Shown: piece by piece, positions 36,976-44,991 of the stretch | How positions within the stretch are numbered: the stretch's first letter is position 1 | Layout: each line of letters opens with the position of its first letter | Origin: Cytobacillus oceanisediminis 2691 | Lineage (GTDB): Bacteria > Bacillota > Bacilli > Bacillales > Cytobacillaceae | Direction: 5' to 3' | Assembly (NCBI RefSeq): GCF_007678455.1 | Contig: NZ_VEEP01000005.1 | Span: forward strand, 170,380 to 234,379 | Length of the DNA: 64,000 bases | Made by a program: the position numbers and the translations under genes | Notes under the pieces: model-generated | Seen by the model: only the letters and a program-made list of their open reading frames with translations | Database searches by the model: none | What the model was told of the DNA's origin: nothing

Positions 36976-37176
36976 TTGTACACCAGCTTTCTTGTATAAT
37001 TCTACCAATCATTATAGCAAGAAAGAAGCAATTAGGCAGTGACAAATTAACGTATTGTTATGATCCTTCGACATATTTTTTTTCGGATAAATTTAATTTC
37101 GCCTGAAAAAAGTATTGCAGCCTTAAATCCTATCTGATACAATACTTTTTGTTGCAGTTAACGAAAAGTGATTCGT

Positions 37177-37205
37177 TTGACACATCAATTTCTTTATGCT
37201 ATATT
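37177..37205 (+). promoter_or_regulatory. infC operon promoter
   Basis: Consensus TTGACA (37177-37182) and TATATT (37200-37205), 17 bp apart. The 200 bp upstream of it hold nothing that I recognise. Confidence 0.85.
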
Positions 37206-37211
37206 AGCAAG

Positions 37212-37355
37212 AGTGAACTGAATACAAGTTTTAGGAAAGAAGAAGCACCCGCTTCTCACCTGGCTGACGCAATAATGCTGTTGGCAGGTAATACGTAAAC
37301 GTCTAATTATTTTGTTTCCGTAAGTGTGGGTGTCGTCGCCTGCACTTTTTTTATT
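37212..37355 (+). promoter_or_regulatory. L20 leader (ribosomal protein autoregulatory RNA)
   Basis: Position before infC-rpmI-rplT and the structured, GC-rich sequence (CACCCGCTTC to the terminator) fit the L20 leader of Bacillus. In that system L20 protein binds the leader and causes early termination. The terminator AGTGTGGGTG/CGCCTGCACT with TCGT loop and seven T lies at 37322-37355. Confidence 0.8.
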
Positions 37356-37470
37356 GCAAAATAAAAATGGACCATATCGTATGTCATTGTGTGAGCAAGA
37401 TAAAGGCTTTGTCCTTTCAATGTACTTCTTCTCCTTGACAATGTATTCGATAAAACCCTGGAGGTGGCTA

Positions 37471-37992
37471 ATTATTAGCAAAGATGCGATGTTATTAAAC
37501 GAGGGAATTCGTGCTCGCGAAATTCGTCTGATCGATCAAAACGGCGAGCAATTAGGAATCAAATCCAAAGCTGAGGCTCTTGAGATCGCAGCGCGCGTCA
37601 ATCTTGATCTTGTGCTTGTTGCTCCGAACGCGAAGCCTCCTGTAGGCCGAATCATGGACTACGGAAAATTCAAGTTCGAACAGCAAAAGAAAGAGAAAGA
37701 AGCACGTAAGAACCAAAAAATCATCACAACTAAAGAAGTCCGTCTTAGCCCGACAATTGATGAGCATGACTTCAACACGAAGTTGCGCAATGCCATCAAG
37801 TTCCTGGAAAAAGGCGATAAAGTTAAAGCATCAATCCGTTTTAAAGGCCGTGCTATCACTCACAAGGAAATCGGTCAGCGTGTTCTTGATCGCTTCTCTG
37901 AAGCTTGCAAAGATGTAGCGACAATCGAATCACATCCAAAGATGGATGGCCGAAGCATGTTCTTGGTACTAGCACCTAAAACTGAAAAGTAA
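37471..37992 (+). CDS. infC: translation initiation factor IF-3
   Basis: IF-3 of 173 residues. It starts with the rare codon ATT: GGAGGTGG at 37460 is followed by ATT ATT AGC AAA GAT, which gives (M)ISKD as in B. subtilis IF-3. The N-domain has [21 protein letters not shown], the linker is basic ([18 protein letters not shown]), and the C-domain ends FLVLAPK. A longer reading from upstream ATG or GTG codons is an artefact. ATT starts let IF-3 limit its own synthesis. Confidence 0.95.
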   Translation: MISKDAMLLNEGIRAREIRLIDQNGEQLGIKSKAEALEIAARVNLDLVLVAPNAKPPVGRIMDYGKFKFEQQKKEKEARKNQKIITTKEVRLSPTIDEHDFNTKLRNAIKFLEKGDKVKASIRFKGRAITHKEIGQRVLDRFSEACKDVATIESHPKMDGRSMFLVLAPKTEK

Positions 37993-38008
37993 CGAGGAGG
38001 AAGTCCCT

Positions 38009-38209
38009 ATGCCAAAAATGAAAACACACCGCGGCACTGCCAAGCGTTTCAAGAAAACTGGAACTGGCAAGCTTAAGCGTTCACACGCTTACACTAGCCA
38101 CTTATTTGCTAACAAATCTACAAAAGCTAAGCGTAAGCTTCGCAAATCTGCAATTGTTTCAAAAGGCGATTTCAAACGTATTCGTCACATGCTTGACAAC
38201 ATTAAGTAA
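38009..38209 (+). CDS. rpmI: 50S ribosomal protein L35
   Basis: Basic 66-residue protein, [20 protein letters not shown]..., the L35 signature. ATG 38009 follows GAGGAGG. Second gene of the infC-rpmI-rplT operon. Confidence 0.98.
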   Translation: MPKMKTHRGTAKRFKKTGTGKLKRSHAYTSHLFANKSTKAKRKLRKSAIVSKGDFKRIRHMLDNIK

Positions 38210-38246
38210 ACTCGAGGAATCTCGATTTATATAGGAGGGAAATTAC

Positions 38247-38606
38247 ATGCCACGTGTAAAAGGCGGTACAGTTACGCGCAAGCGTCGTAAAAAAGTCATC
38301 AAATTAGCAAAAGGTTATTTCGGTTCTAAACATACATTATACAAAGTTGCTAACCAGCAGGTTATGAAATCCCTAATGTATGCATTCCGCGACCGTCGCC
38401 AGAAGAAGCGCGACTTCCGCAAACTTTGGATTGCTCGTATCAACGCAGCAGCTCGCATGAACGGCCTTTCTTACAGCCGTATGATGCACGGCCTTAAGCT
38501 TGCAGGTATCGAAGTAAACCGCAAGATGCTTGCTGAACTAGCAGTAAGCGATGCAGCAGCATTCGCTCAATTGGCTGAAACAGCTAAGCAACAGTTCAAC
38601 AAGTAA
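38247..38606 (+). CDS. rplT: 50S ribosomal protein L20
   Basis: 119-residue L20 ([43 protein letters not shown]). It binds 23S rRNA early in assembly and, in Bacillus, the leader RNA of its own operon. It ends before a terminator at 38622. Confidence 0.98.
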   Translation: MPRVKGGTVTRKRRKKVIKLAKGYFGSKHTLYKVANQQVMKSLMYAFRDRRQKKRDFRKLWIARINAAARMNGLSYSRMMHGLKLAGIEVNRKMLAELAVSDAAAFAQLAETAKQQFNK

Positions 38607-38621
38607 TTAAACGATAAGATG

Positions 38622-38652
38622 AACCATTCTCATATTGAGGATGGTTTTTTCT
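38622..38652 (+). terminator. intrinsic terminator after rplT
   Basis: AACCATTCTC/GAGGATGGTT 10-bp stem with one wobble, then TTTTTT. Confidence 0.9.
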
Positions 38653-38689
38653 TTTTAGATACATAAGCATTCGCGTATTTTTATCTGAC

Positions 38690-38934
38690 AAGTGGAAGCG
38701 AAGTTTTGGGGAAAATGTCCGATAGAGAGGCTCTAATGGACAAACAGAAGCGAAGTCGTATGGAAAGTGTCCGATAGAAGGGCTTTAATGGACAAACAGA
38801 AGTGGAAGCACGAGAAAACTGTCCGATATAGGAGGTCTAAAGGACAAACAGAAGTCGAAACACGAGAAAAATATCCGATAGGCGGCCTCTAACGGAAAAA
38901 CAGAAATGGAGTCTCGTGGAAAATGTCCGATACA
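38690..38934. repeat. tandem array, exact 52-bp period
   Basis: TGTCCGATA (or TATCCGATA) recurs at 38716, 38768, 38820, 38872 and 38924, always 52 bp apart, with a partial unit before the first. Each unit holds TGTCC...GGACA, able to form a hairpin, then CAAACAGAAG and a purine-rich arm. The hairpin tip differs between units but pairing is often kept (AGAG/CTCT, AGG/CCT). Confidence 0.9.
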
Positions 38935-38992
38935 GATGGATGGCGCGTTATAATGAAGCAGTACTAACATCATTTTAAGAGGACGTGAAGAC

Positions 38993-39268
38993 GTGGAAAT
39001 CTGGATATTGGCTGGTCTGATCATCGTAATGAGTCTTGCTGGCTTTTTGATTATGGGCATGGATAAAAAGCGGGCAAAAAACCATGATTATCGAATCAGC
39101 GAAAGAACGTTATGGACCATAGCTTTGCTTGGAGGGGCAATCGGGGCCACTGCAGGCATGAATCATTTCAGGCATAAGACGAAGCATGTGCAGTTCAAGT
39201 ATGGCTTGCCGGTGCTGGCTGTTTTAGAGATTGGTATTTTTATATATTTATTTATGCTGTTGGCATAA
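38993..39268 (+). CDS. ysdA: DUF1294 membrane protein YsdA
   Basis: A 91-residue protein of the DUF1294 family: N-terminal membrane helix, MGMDKKRAKNHDYRISERTLW, GGAIGATAGM and HKTKHVQFKYGLPV, then a C-terminal membrane helix. Function unknown. The start is GTG 38993 with GAGG about 10 bp upstream. Same position as ysdA in B. subtilis, after rplT. Confidence 0.87.
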   Translation: MEIWILAGLIIVMSLAGFLIMGMDKKRAKNHDYRISERTLWTIALLGGAIGATAGMNHFRHKTKHVQFKYGLPVLAVLEIGIFIYLFMLLA

Positions 39269-39325
39269 CAGCTTGGTTGATTCTATATGCTAGTAGCAAC
39301 AGAGATTCGCAGGCAGGTGACATAA

Positions 39326-39898
39326 ATGGATGATGCGTGGTCGATGCTGCTGATTATTGTGGAATCTGGAAGCTGGTTTGCACCAGTTTTGTTTGTATTT
39401 CTTCATGTTTTCCGTCAGTTTATACTCATTCCGCCTGCAGTTGTCTGCGTCGCGGGCGGTCTGCTTTTTGGGGTGGTTCCGGGAATCATCTATTCAATGC
39501 TTGGTTTGACGGGGGCCAGTATATTATTCTATTTCTTGATGGAAAAAATTCCGGACACCATGCAAAAGTTAAGCAGGTTGAAAAAGCGTCTGATGGGGCG
39601 ATTCAGGGATCTGACCGTACTGCAGGTTGCGTTGCTGAGACTGATCCCGCTGATTCATTATCAGCTACTGAGCTTTTGCCTTTATGAGCGGAAAAAAGAG
39701 TTTAAGGAATTTATGATGGCATCTTTTTTAGCGAACATTCCATTCGTAATCTTTTTTACCATATTCGGGGAGCGCATTGGACGTTTTGATGCGCTTGCGG
39801 GCAGCTTTGTGGTTATTTGCCTGTTGCTGCTCACCTATCTGTTCAGAGAAAAGAGTACCCTCATTAAATGGCGGGAGTTTTTCGATACGACACCTTGA
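39326..39898 (+). CDS. TVP38/TMEM64 family membrane protein (VTT domain)
   Basis: A 190-residue membrane protein with the VTT pattern: re-entrant region IPPAVVCVAGGLLFGVVPGIIYSML, LLRLIPLIHYQLLSFC (the family's RxxPxxP-like motif in altered form) and about five membrane segments. Family members move or scramble lipids in other organisms; the role here is unknown. ATG 39326 has GCAGGTGAC upstream. It converges with ysdB. Confidence 0.72.
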   Translation: MDDAWSMLLIIVESGSWFAPVLFVFLHVFRQFILIPPAVVCVAGGLLFGVVPGIIYSMLGLTGASILFYFLMEKIPDTMQKLSRLKKRLMGRFRDLTVLQVALLRLIPLIHYQLLSFCLYERKKEFKEFMMASFLANIPFVIFFTIFGERIGRFDALAGSFVVICLLLLTYLFREKSTLIKWREFFDTTP

Positions 39899-39920
39899 AG
39901 TAGGAATTTATGCACAAAGG

Positions 39921-39951
39921 AAAAGCGCCCGACTCATGTTCGGACGCTTTT
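39921..39951. terminator. terminator between the VTT gene and ysdB
   Basis: AAAAGCG-c-CCGA pairs with TCGG-a-CGCTTTT with one mismatch; suitable in both directions. Confidence 0.7.
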
Positions 39952-39959
39952 ATATTTGA

Positions 39960-40358
39960 TTATTCCTCATCCTGTTCATGATTAGCCATAAATTCCTTGA
40001 TCGGGCTTTTCCAGTCGATTTTGGCGACAGGATAGTTCTCGCGGATTTTTCGTTCGATGAATTGGAAGTCTTCAAGCACGAGTCCCTTCAAGGCAGACGT
40101 TTTTTTAGGCCAAATGAAAATGGAAACGACCTCAAACGCAGACGGAGTCGTACCTAAATACTTTTCACCCTCGAACAAAACACCCTTATAAGTGATCAAG
40201 AAGTTTTTGCGGACATTGTCCGGGTCATCCAGTAAAAAGAAGCGCTTCTGCTCATGAGCAAGCTCAAGCTTCCGTTTCGGGTGGAATAAATACTTTACCC
40301 CGCTGTATATCAGGAAAATGAATAATAGCAAGAAAATAAGACGTAAAAGCAGAATCAT
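39960..40358 (-). CDS. ysdB: YsdB-like protein
   Basis: A 132-residue protein with one N-terminal membrane segment (residues 4-22, LLRLIFLLLFIFLIYSGVKYLF) and a cytosolic or surface domain (FFLLDDPDNVRKNFLITYKGVLFEGEKYLG). It matches B. subtilis YsdB in position and size; there it is tied to the sigma-W stress response. ATG 40358 follows GGAGGGGC on the - strand. It is divergent from the dUTPase gene. Confidence 0.8.
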   Translation of the reverse strand: MILLLRLIFLLLFIFLIYSGVKYLFHPKRKLELAHEQKRFFLLDDPDNVRKNFLITYKGVLFEGEKYLGTTPSAFEVVSIFIWPKKTSALKGLVLEDFQFIERKIRENYPVAKIDWKSPIKEFMANHEQDEE

Positions 40359-40479
40359 GACTGCCCCTCCAATGCGAACTTTCCTTATTTACGGATGAGA
40401 TTCCAAATAGTTTCAACAAATTTATAATTAATATATACTTTTTATTGCAGAGCTGTGTTGTTAAAAGGAGAAAACCTGA

Positions 40480-40530
40480 ATGGCGGAATCCAGAAGCCTG
40501 CTTTTAGTGATAATAAAACGATGGAGCTGA
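40480..40530 (+). CDS. 16-codon upstream ORF before the dUTPase gene
   Basis: ATG 40480 with an excellent ribosome site (AAAAGGAG at 40463-40470) encodes MAESRSLLLVIIKRWS and stops at 40528-40530, three bases before the dUTPase ATG. The dUTPase ribosome site (GGAG, 40523) lies inside the last codons, so translation of the two is likely coupled. Confidence 0.5.
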   Translation: MAESRSLLLVIIKRWS

Positions 40531-40533
40531 ATC

Positions 40534-41025
40534 ATGAATACAATAACACTATTTAAAATGCAAAAAGCACTCGACAGTCATATTGAAACGCAGCACAAGT
40601 TAGAGAATGATGATTTAATTGACAGAAAGGTCCTGGCGCTGCTTGTTGAAATCGGGGAACTTGCTAATGAGACAAGGTGCTTCAAGTTTTGGAGTGTGAA
40701 ACCTTCATCTGAAAAGGATGTAATCCTTGAGGAATTTGTGGATGGAGTACACTTCATCCTGTCACTGGGAATTGAGTGCGGTTATGAAGATATTGAATAC
40801 ATTACCCCAGACAGACCAACGGTGACAGACACAAGCAACCAGTTCCTTGCAGTATATGAGTCGGTACAAAAATTCAGGGACAGCCGCAGCAAGGAAGACT
40901 ATGTCCGACTTTTTGAAAGTTACATGAGACTTGCGGAACTGCTTGACTTGCACGAAGATCAAATTGAACAGGCATATATTCAAAAAAATGAAGTAAATTA
41001 TGATAGGCAGCGAAAAGGGTATTAG
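40534..41025 (+). CDS. dimeric dUTPase family protein (all-alpha NTP pyrophosphatase)
   Basis: Hydrolyses dUTP, or a related nucleotide, to the monophosphate. The 163-residue helical protein has the metal-binding pairs of the family: LLVEIGELANETRCFKFW and VILEEFVDGVHFILSLG (ExxE and ExxxD patterns). It belongs to the dUTPase_2/MazG-like superfamily, not the trimeric dUTPases. It lies 75 bp before ysdC but ysdC has its own promoter. Confidence 0.85.
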   Translation: MNTITLFKMQKALDSHIETQHKLENDDLIDRKVLALLVEIGELANETRCFKFWSVKPSSEKDVILEEFVDGVHFILSLGIECGYEDIEYITPDRPTVTDTSNQFLAVYESVQKFRDSRSKEDYVRLFESYMRLAELLDLHEDQIEQAYIQKNEVNYDRQRKGY

Positions 41026-41035
41026 GCAGAATTTT

Positions 41036-41065
41036 TTGTACATTGCACCTCTTGTCTAGTATAAT
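41036..41065 (+). promoter_or_regulatory. ysdC promoter
   Basis: TTGTAC (41036-41041) and perfect TATAAT (41060-41065), 18 bp apart; the -35 box overlaps the 3' end region of the dUTPase gene. Confidence 0.65.
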
Positions 41066-41100
41066 AGGTTTCGGAAATACATATTAAGGGAGTCGAAATA

Positions 41101-42186
41101 ATGGCTAAATTAGATGAAACATTAACAATGCTAAAAGATTTGACCGATGCCAAAGGCATTCCCGGCAATGAGCGTGAGCCAAGGGAAGTAATGAAGAAAT
41201 ACATAACTCCATTTGCTGATGAGGTAACAACAGATGGCCTGGGAAGCTTGATTGCGAAGAAGGTTGGAGATGCAAACGGCCCTAAAATCATGGTAGCTGG
41301 CCACCTTGATGAAGTAGGATTCATGGTGACAAGCATCGATGACAAAGGATTCATCCGCTTCCAGACAGTCGGCGGCTGGTGGAGCCAGGTTATGCTTGCA
41401 CAACGTGTGACAATCGTAACCCGCAAAGGTGAAATAACTGGGGTGATCGGTTCTAAACCGCCACATATCCTTCCTGCTGAAGCTCGTAAAAAGCCTGTTG
41501 ATATCAAGGATATGTTCATTGATATCGGTGCATCAAGCCGTGATGAAGCGAAGGAATGGGGAGTCACTCCTGGCGACATGGTCGTTCCTTACTTCGAATT
41601 CACAGTTATGAACAACGAAAAGATGCTGCTTGCAAAAGCATGGGATAACCGCATTGGTTGTGCGATCGCCATCGATGTCCTAAAAGGTCTAAAAGATGCT
41701 GAGCATCCAAACGTTGTCTATGGCGTAGGAACCGTTCAAGAAGAAGTTGGTCTTCGCGGAGCGAAAACATCTGCCCAATCAATCGAGCCTGATATCGGTT
41801 TTGGTGTCGATGTAGGTATTGCCGGCGACACTCCAGGTGTTACTGAAAAAGAAGCTCTAAGCAAAATGGGTGACGGTCCGCAAATCATCATTTATGATGC
41901 ATCAATGGTGTCACACAAAGGCCTTCGTGATTTTGTAACGGATTTGGCAGACGAGCTGAACATTCCATACCAGTTTGACGCAGTAGCTGGCGGCGGCACA
42001 GACTCAGGTGCGATCCACCTTACACACCGCGGTGTACCTGCGCTGTCCATCACAATCGCGACACGCTACATTCATTCACACGCAGCGATGCTTCACCGTG
42101 ATGACTACGAGAACGCAGTTAAATTGATCATTGAAGTCATCAAACGACTTGATAAAGAAACAGTTGAAAAACTTACTTTTGAATAA
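41101..42186 (+). CDS. ysdC: M42 family metalloaminopeptidase YsdC
   Basis: Cytosolic metallopeptidase of 361 residues, M42 (glutamyl aminopeptidase/endoglucanase M) family. Metal ligands are visible: GHLDEVGF (His), [10 protein letters not shown] (bridging Asp), [10 protein letters not shown] (catalytic and ligand Glu), GVDVGI (Asp), [11 protein letters not shown] (His). These enzymes form large tetrahedral dodecamers that trim peptides. ATG 41101 follows AAGGGAG. Confidence 0.93.
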   Translation: MAKLDETLTMLKDLTDAKGIPGNEREPREVMKKYITPFADEVTTDGLGSLIAKKVGDANGPKIMVAGHLDEVGFMVTSIDDKGFIRFQTVGGWWSQVMLAQRVTIVTRKGEITGVIGSKPPHILPAEARKKPVDIKDMFIDIGASSRDEAKEWGVTPGDMVVPYFEFTVMNNEKMLLAKAWDNRIGCAIAIDVLKGLKDAEHPNVVYGVGTVQEEVGLRGAKTSAQSIEPDIGFGVDVGIAGDTPGVTEKEALSKMGDGPQIIIYDASMVSHKGLRDFVTDLADELNIPYQFDAVAGGGTDSGAIHLTHRGVPALSITIATRYIHSHAAMLHRDDYENAVKLIIEVIKRLDKETVEKLTFE

Positions 42187-42200
42187 AAAATGAGATTTAG

Positions 42201-42234
42201 TTGTCCAGAAAATGTTTTCTGGACAATTTTTTTT
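42201..42234 (+). terminator. intrinsic terminator after ysdC
   Basis: TTGTCCAGAAAA/TTTTCTGGACAA 12-bp stem, tiny loop, eight T. Confidence 0.92.
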
Positions 42235-42302
42235 GCCTATAAACGAAAGTTCTCTTTCATCACTACATTTTGGACCGGTATTTACTCCTGAGTTAGGGAA
42301 AG

Positions 42303-42393
42303 TCACTACGCAAATGACTATATTCTCTACGGAATTAATAATAATCTCTACAAAAACAGCCAGAATCTCTACGGAAATAACCTTATTCTCTGC
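42303..42393. repeat. degenerate tandem array, exact 21-bp period
   Basis: TCACTAC at 42303 and TCTCTAC-like heptamers at 42324, 42345, 42366 and 42387 are each 21 bp apart; GGAAATAA-like sequence often follows. A further TCACTAC stands at 42260, two periods and one base earlier. Confidence 0.75.
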
Positions 42394-42430
42394 TTTTTCC
42401 ATAAAATAGAAAACGAGATGTTTACTTTAT

Positions 42431-42465
42431 AAAAAAAGAACCCCTCAAACATTAAGGAGTCCTTC
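42431..42465 (-). terminator. terminator of sspI
   Basis: Read on the - strand, AAGGACTCCTTA pairs with TGAGGGGTTCTT (several wobble pairs) and is followed by T residues. Confidence 0.8.
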
Positions 42466-42472
42466 CAAAAAA

Positions 42473-42685
42473 CTATTTCCCTTTTAAGCCTGATTCCAGA
42501 GCATCCAGCATTTCCTGCTTTTCTTGTTCAGAAGCATTCTGCCAGATGACTTCGAACAGCACTCCAAGTCCAGGAAGCATTTTTTCCTCGCCGTTCTGGA
42601 TGGCATCGACGATTGTATCTTTAAGCTCGTCTTGCGTATTTCCTGCTACATTTGAAATAACAGCGTTTCTAAGGTTAAGGTTCAT
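42473..42685 (-). CDS. sspI: small acid-soluble spore protein SspI
   Basis: A 70-residue minor spore protein, [23 protein letters not shown]..., close to B. subtilis SspI. It is made late in the forespore. The ATG at 42685 has GAAAGGAGT upstream on the - strand. This is firm evidence that the organism forms endospores. Confidence 0.95.
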   Translation of the reverse strand: MNLNLRNAVISNVAGNTQDELKDTIVDAIQNGEEKMLPGLGVLFEVIWQNASEQEKQEMLDALESGLKGK

Positions 42686-42809
42686 CTTTGCTCAAACTCC
42701 TTTCAAATTTCCATTGCTGGTTATAGCTTTAACAATTTTGGTTTTATTATGTATCCGTTTTGAGCTATAATAGTAAAATTGAACAAGCCATAATAAAGGA
42801 GAGCCAGAA

Positions 42810-43565
42810 TTGAAGTACATTCAATCTGATAAAAATCCGCAAGTTAAACAGTGGAAGAAATTGCTTACGCGCAAGGAACGCGATAAGACCGGCATGTTCC
42901 TTGTTGAGGGCTTCCATTTAGTTGAAGAAGCACTATCGAAAAAAGAAGATGTTGAAGAGATTATTTTAAGCGAAAAAACGGAGTTGCCTTCCAGCCTGGA
43001 TTACGGTTCCATTCCTGTTACGGTGGTAACGGATGAAATCAGCAGGCAGCTTGCTGACACTGAGACAACTCAGGGCATATTTGCTATATGCCGACAGCCA
43101 AAGAACCCGCAAACAAATGGAAAAACCTATTTACTTATTGATTCTGTCCAGGATCCGGGCAACCTTGGGACGATGATCCGCACGGCTGATGCTGCAGGGA
43201 TTGATGCAGTCATTGTTGGGAAGGGCAGTGTCGATATGTATAATCCGAAGGTATTGCGCTCTGCGCAGGGAAGTCACTTCCATTTGCCGGTTATAAGTGG
43301 AGACCTTTCAGAATGGATTTCTGAACTTCAGTCTGAAAACATCCCAGTCTTTGGAACGGCTCTAGAAAATGGAGTTGTTTTTACAGAGGCTGAAAATAAT
43401 GATGCCTTCGCCCTGCTCGTTGGAAATGAAGGAAGCGGCGTTAATAAAGAGTTGCTGGATAAAACAACGCAAAATCTTTATATCCCAATCTACGGCCAGA
43501 GCGAATCGCTGAATGTCGCAGTCGCAGCAGGTATCCTGCTATATTATTTGAAAACAGCAAAATAG
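42810..43565 (+). CDS. rlmP: SPOUT/TrmH family 23S rRNA 2'-O-methyltransferase (YsgA)
   Basis: A 251-residue SpoU/TrmH methyltransferase. The N-terminal substrate-binding domain is followed by motif 1 (SVQDPGNLGTMIRTADAAG), motif 2 (LLVGNEGSGV) and motif 3 (IPIYGQSESLNVAVAAGI). The B. subtilis orthologue YsgA, as I recall, is RlmP, which methylates a G in the A-loop of 23S rRNA. The start is TTG 42810 behind AAAGGAGAG. It sits directly before the pheS T-box. Confidence 0.9.
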   Translation: MKYIQSDKNPQVKQWKKLLTRKERDKTGMFLVEGFHLVEEALSKKEDVEEIILSEKTELPSSLDYGSIPVTVVTDEISRQLADTETTQGIFAICRQPKNPQTNGKTYLLIDSVQDPGNLGTMIRTADAAGIDAVIVGKGSVDMYNPKVLRSAQGSHFHLPVISGDLSEWISELQSENIPVFGTALENGVVFTEAENNDAFALLVGNEGSGVNKELLDKTTQNLYIPIYGQSESLNVAVAAGILLYYLKTAK

Positions 43566-43587
43566 GCTCGTTTTTTCATAAAACCAT

Positions 43588-43616
43588 TTGATACTGCGGA
43601 AAGAATATACTATAAT
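43588..43616 (+). promoter_or_regulatory. pheST promoter
   Basis: TTGATA (43588-43593) and TATAAT (43611-43616) with 17 bp spacing. Confidence 0.85.
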
Positions 43617-43622
43617 TAACAG

Positions 43623-43898
43623 CAAAATTAATATTTCAAAAACGATGACGGAGAAAAGTAGCTTGAAGATGGCCATTCAGGGAGAAAATGCCGGTGACTG
43701 GAAGCATTTTTATGGAACAGACAAGCGAAGTTCACCTCCAGAGTTGGCATCGGGACCGCTTTTTAGCGTAAAGATGCATCGGCACAAGCCGTTATCTCAA
43801 TGAAGCGAACACGTAATACATAACTGTATTGCCTGTTAAAAAGGGTGGTACCGCGATAACCATGAACCTCGTCCCTTTATCCGGGATGAGGTCTTTTT
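43623..43898 (+). promoter_or_regulatory. T-box leader of pheST
   Basis: The T-box core GGGTGGTACCGCG is at 43843-43855 and the terminator ACCTCGTCCC/GGGATGAGGT with a T-run at 43866-43897. The probable specifier is TTC (Phe) at 43731-43733 in GAAGTTCACCTC; the following ACCTC is shared with the thrS leader. Confidence 0.92.
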
Positions 43899-43934
43899 GT
43901 GTTCAAAAAAGAGAAAATGAAGGAGGATTTACCA

Positions 43935-44972
43935 ATGCAGGATCGGTTAAAAGAACTGCAGGCTGAGGCGCTTGAAAAAGTGGCCGCAGCTGCTGACCTA
44001 AAGGAATTGAATGATATTCGCGTTTCCTATCTTGGAAAAAAAGGTCCAATCACAGAAGTCTTGAAAGGGATGGGCAAGTTATCGGCTGAGGAAAGACCGA
44101 AGATGGGTGCCCTGGCCAACGAAGTCCGCGATGCGATTTCCGGCCAGATCGAAGTAAAGCAAAAGGATCTTGAGGAAGCAGCCGTCCAAAAGCAATTGGC
44201 AGCTGAAGAAATCGATATTACTCTTCCAGGAAGACCTGTTAAGACGGGCAGCCATCATCCGCTGACAAGCATCATCGAGGAAATCGAAGATCTTTTCATC
44301 GGCATGGGCTATACAGTTGAAGAAGGACCTGAAGTCGAAAAAGACTACTATAACTTTGAAGCGCTGAACCTTCCGAAAGGACATCCGGCACGTGACATGC
44401 AGGATTCCTTCTACATCACCGAAGAAACATTGATGCGCACACATACATCTCCTGTCCAGGCAAGGACGATGGAAAAACACCAGGGCAAGGGTCCTGTAAA
44501 AATCATCTGCCCAGGGAAAGTGTATCGCCGCGATAACGACGATGCAACTCACTCCCACCAGTTCATGCAGATTGAAGGCCTTGTCGTCGATGAGAATGTC
44601 AGAATGAGCGATCTGAAAGGAACGCTTGAAGTTTTTGCGAAGAAAATGTTCGGCGAAGACCGAGAAATCCGTCTGCGTCCAAGTTTCTTCCCTTTCACTG
44701 AGCCATCTGTCGAAATGGATATCTCTTGTAAAATTTGCGGCGGCTCAGGCTGCAGCGTATGTAAAGGAACTGGCTGGATCGAAATCCTTGGAGCAGGGAT
44801 GGTCCATCCTAATGTACTTGAAATGGCTGGATACGATTCAAAGAAATACACTGGATTCGCGTTTGGTATGGGGCCTGAGCGTATTGCGATGCTCAAGTAT
44901 GGCGTCGATGATATCCGTCATTTCTACACGAACGATGTCCGCTTCTTGAAGCAATTTTCGGTTGAAGAATAA
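43935..44972 (+). CDS. pheS: phenylalanyl-tRNA synthetase alpha subunit
   Basis: Catalytic subunit, 345 residues. It has the N-terminal coiled coil that contacts the tRNA and the class II motifs: [54 protein letters not shown] and [15 protein letters not shown] 43935 follows AAGGAGGAT; the open frame upstream reaches into the T-box. It is followed after 19 bp by pheT. Confidence 0.98.
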   Translation: MQDRLKELQAEALEKVAAAADLKELNDIRVSYLGKKGPITEVLKGMGKLSAEERPKMGALANEVRDAISGQIEVKQKDLEEAAVQKQLAAEEIDITLPGRPVKTGSHHPLTSIIEEIEDLFIGMGYTVEEGPEVEKDYYNFEALNLPKGHPARDMQDSFYITEETLMRTHTSPVQARTMEKHQGKGPVKIICPGKVYRRDNDDATHSHQFMQIEGLVVDENVRMSDLKGTLEVFAKKMFGEDREIRLRPSFFPFTEPSVEMDISCKICGGSGCSVCKGTGWIEILGAGMVHPNVLEMAGYDSKKYTGFAFGMGPERIAMLKYGVDDIRHFYTNDVRFLKQFSVEE

Positions 44973-44991
44973 GGATTAGGAGGGTAAAACC

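Noticed and set aside
37324-37470. A longer IF-3 beginning inside the L20 leader
   Set aside because: This part is leader RNA; the ATT start behind GGAGGTGG gives the normal length.
38690-38934. CRISPR array
   Set aside because: The 52-bp units are contiguous and similar over their whole length, without unique spacers, and no cas genes are present.
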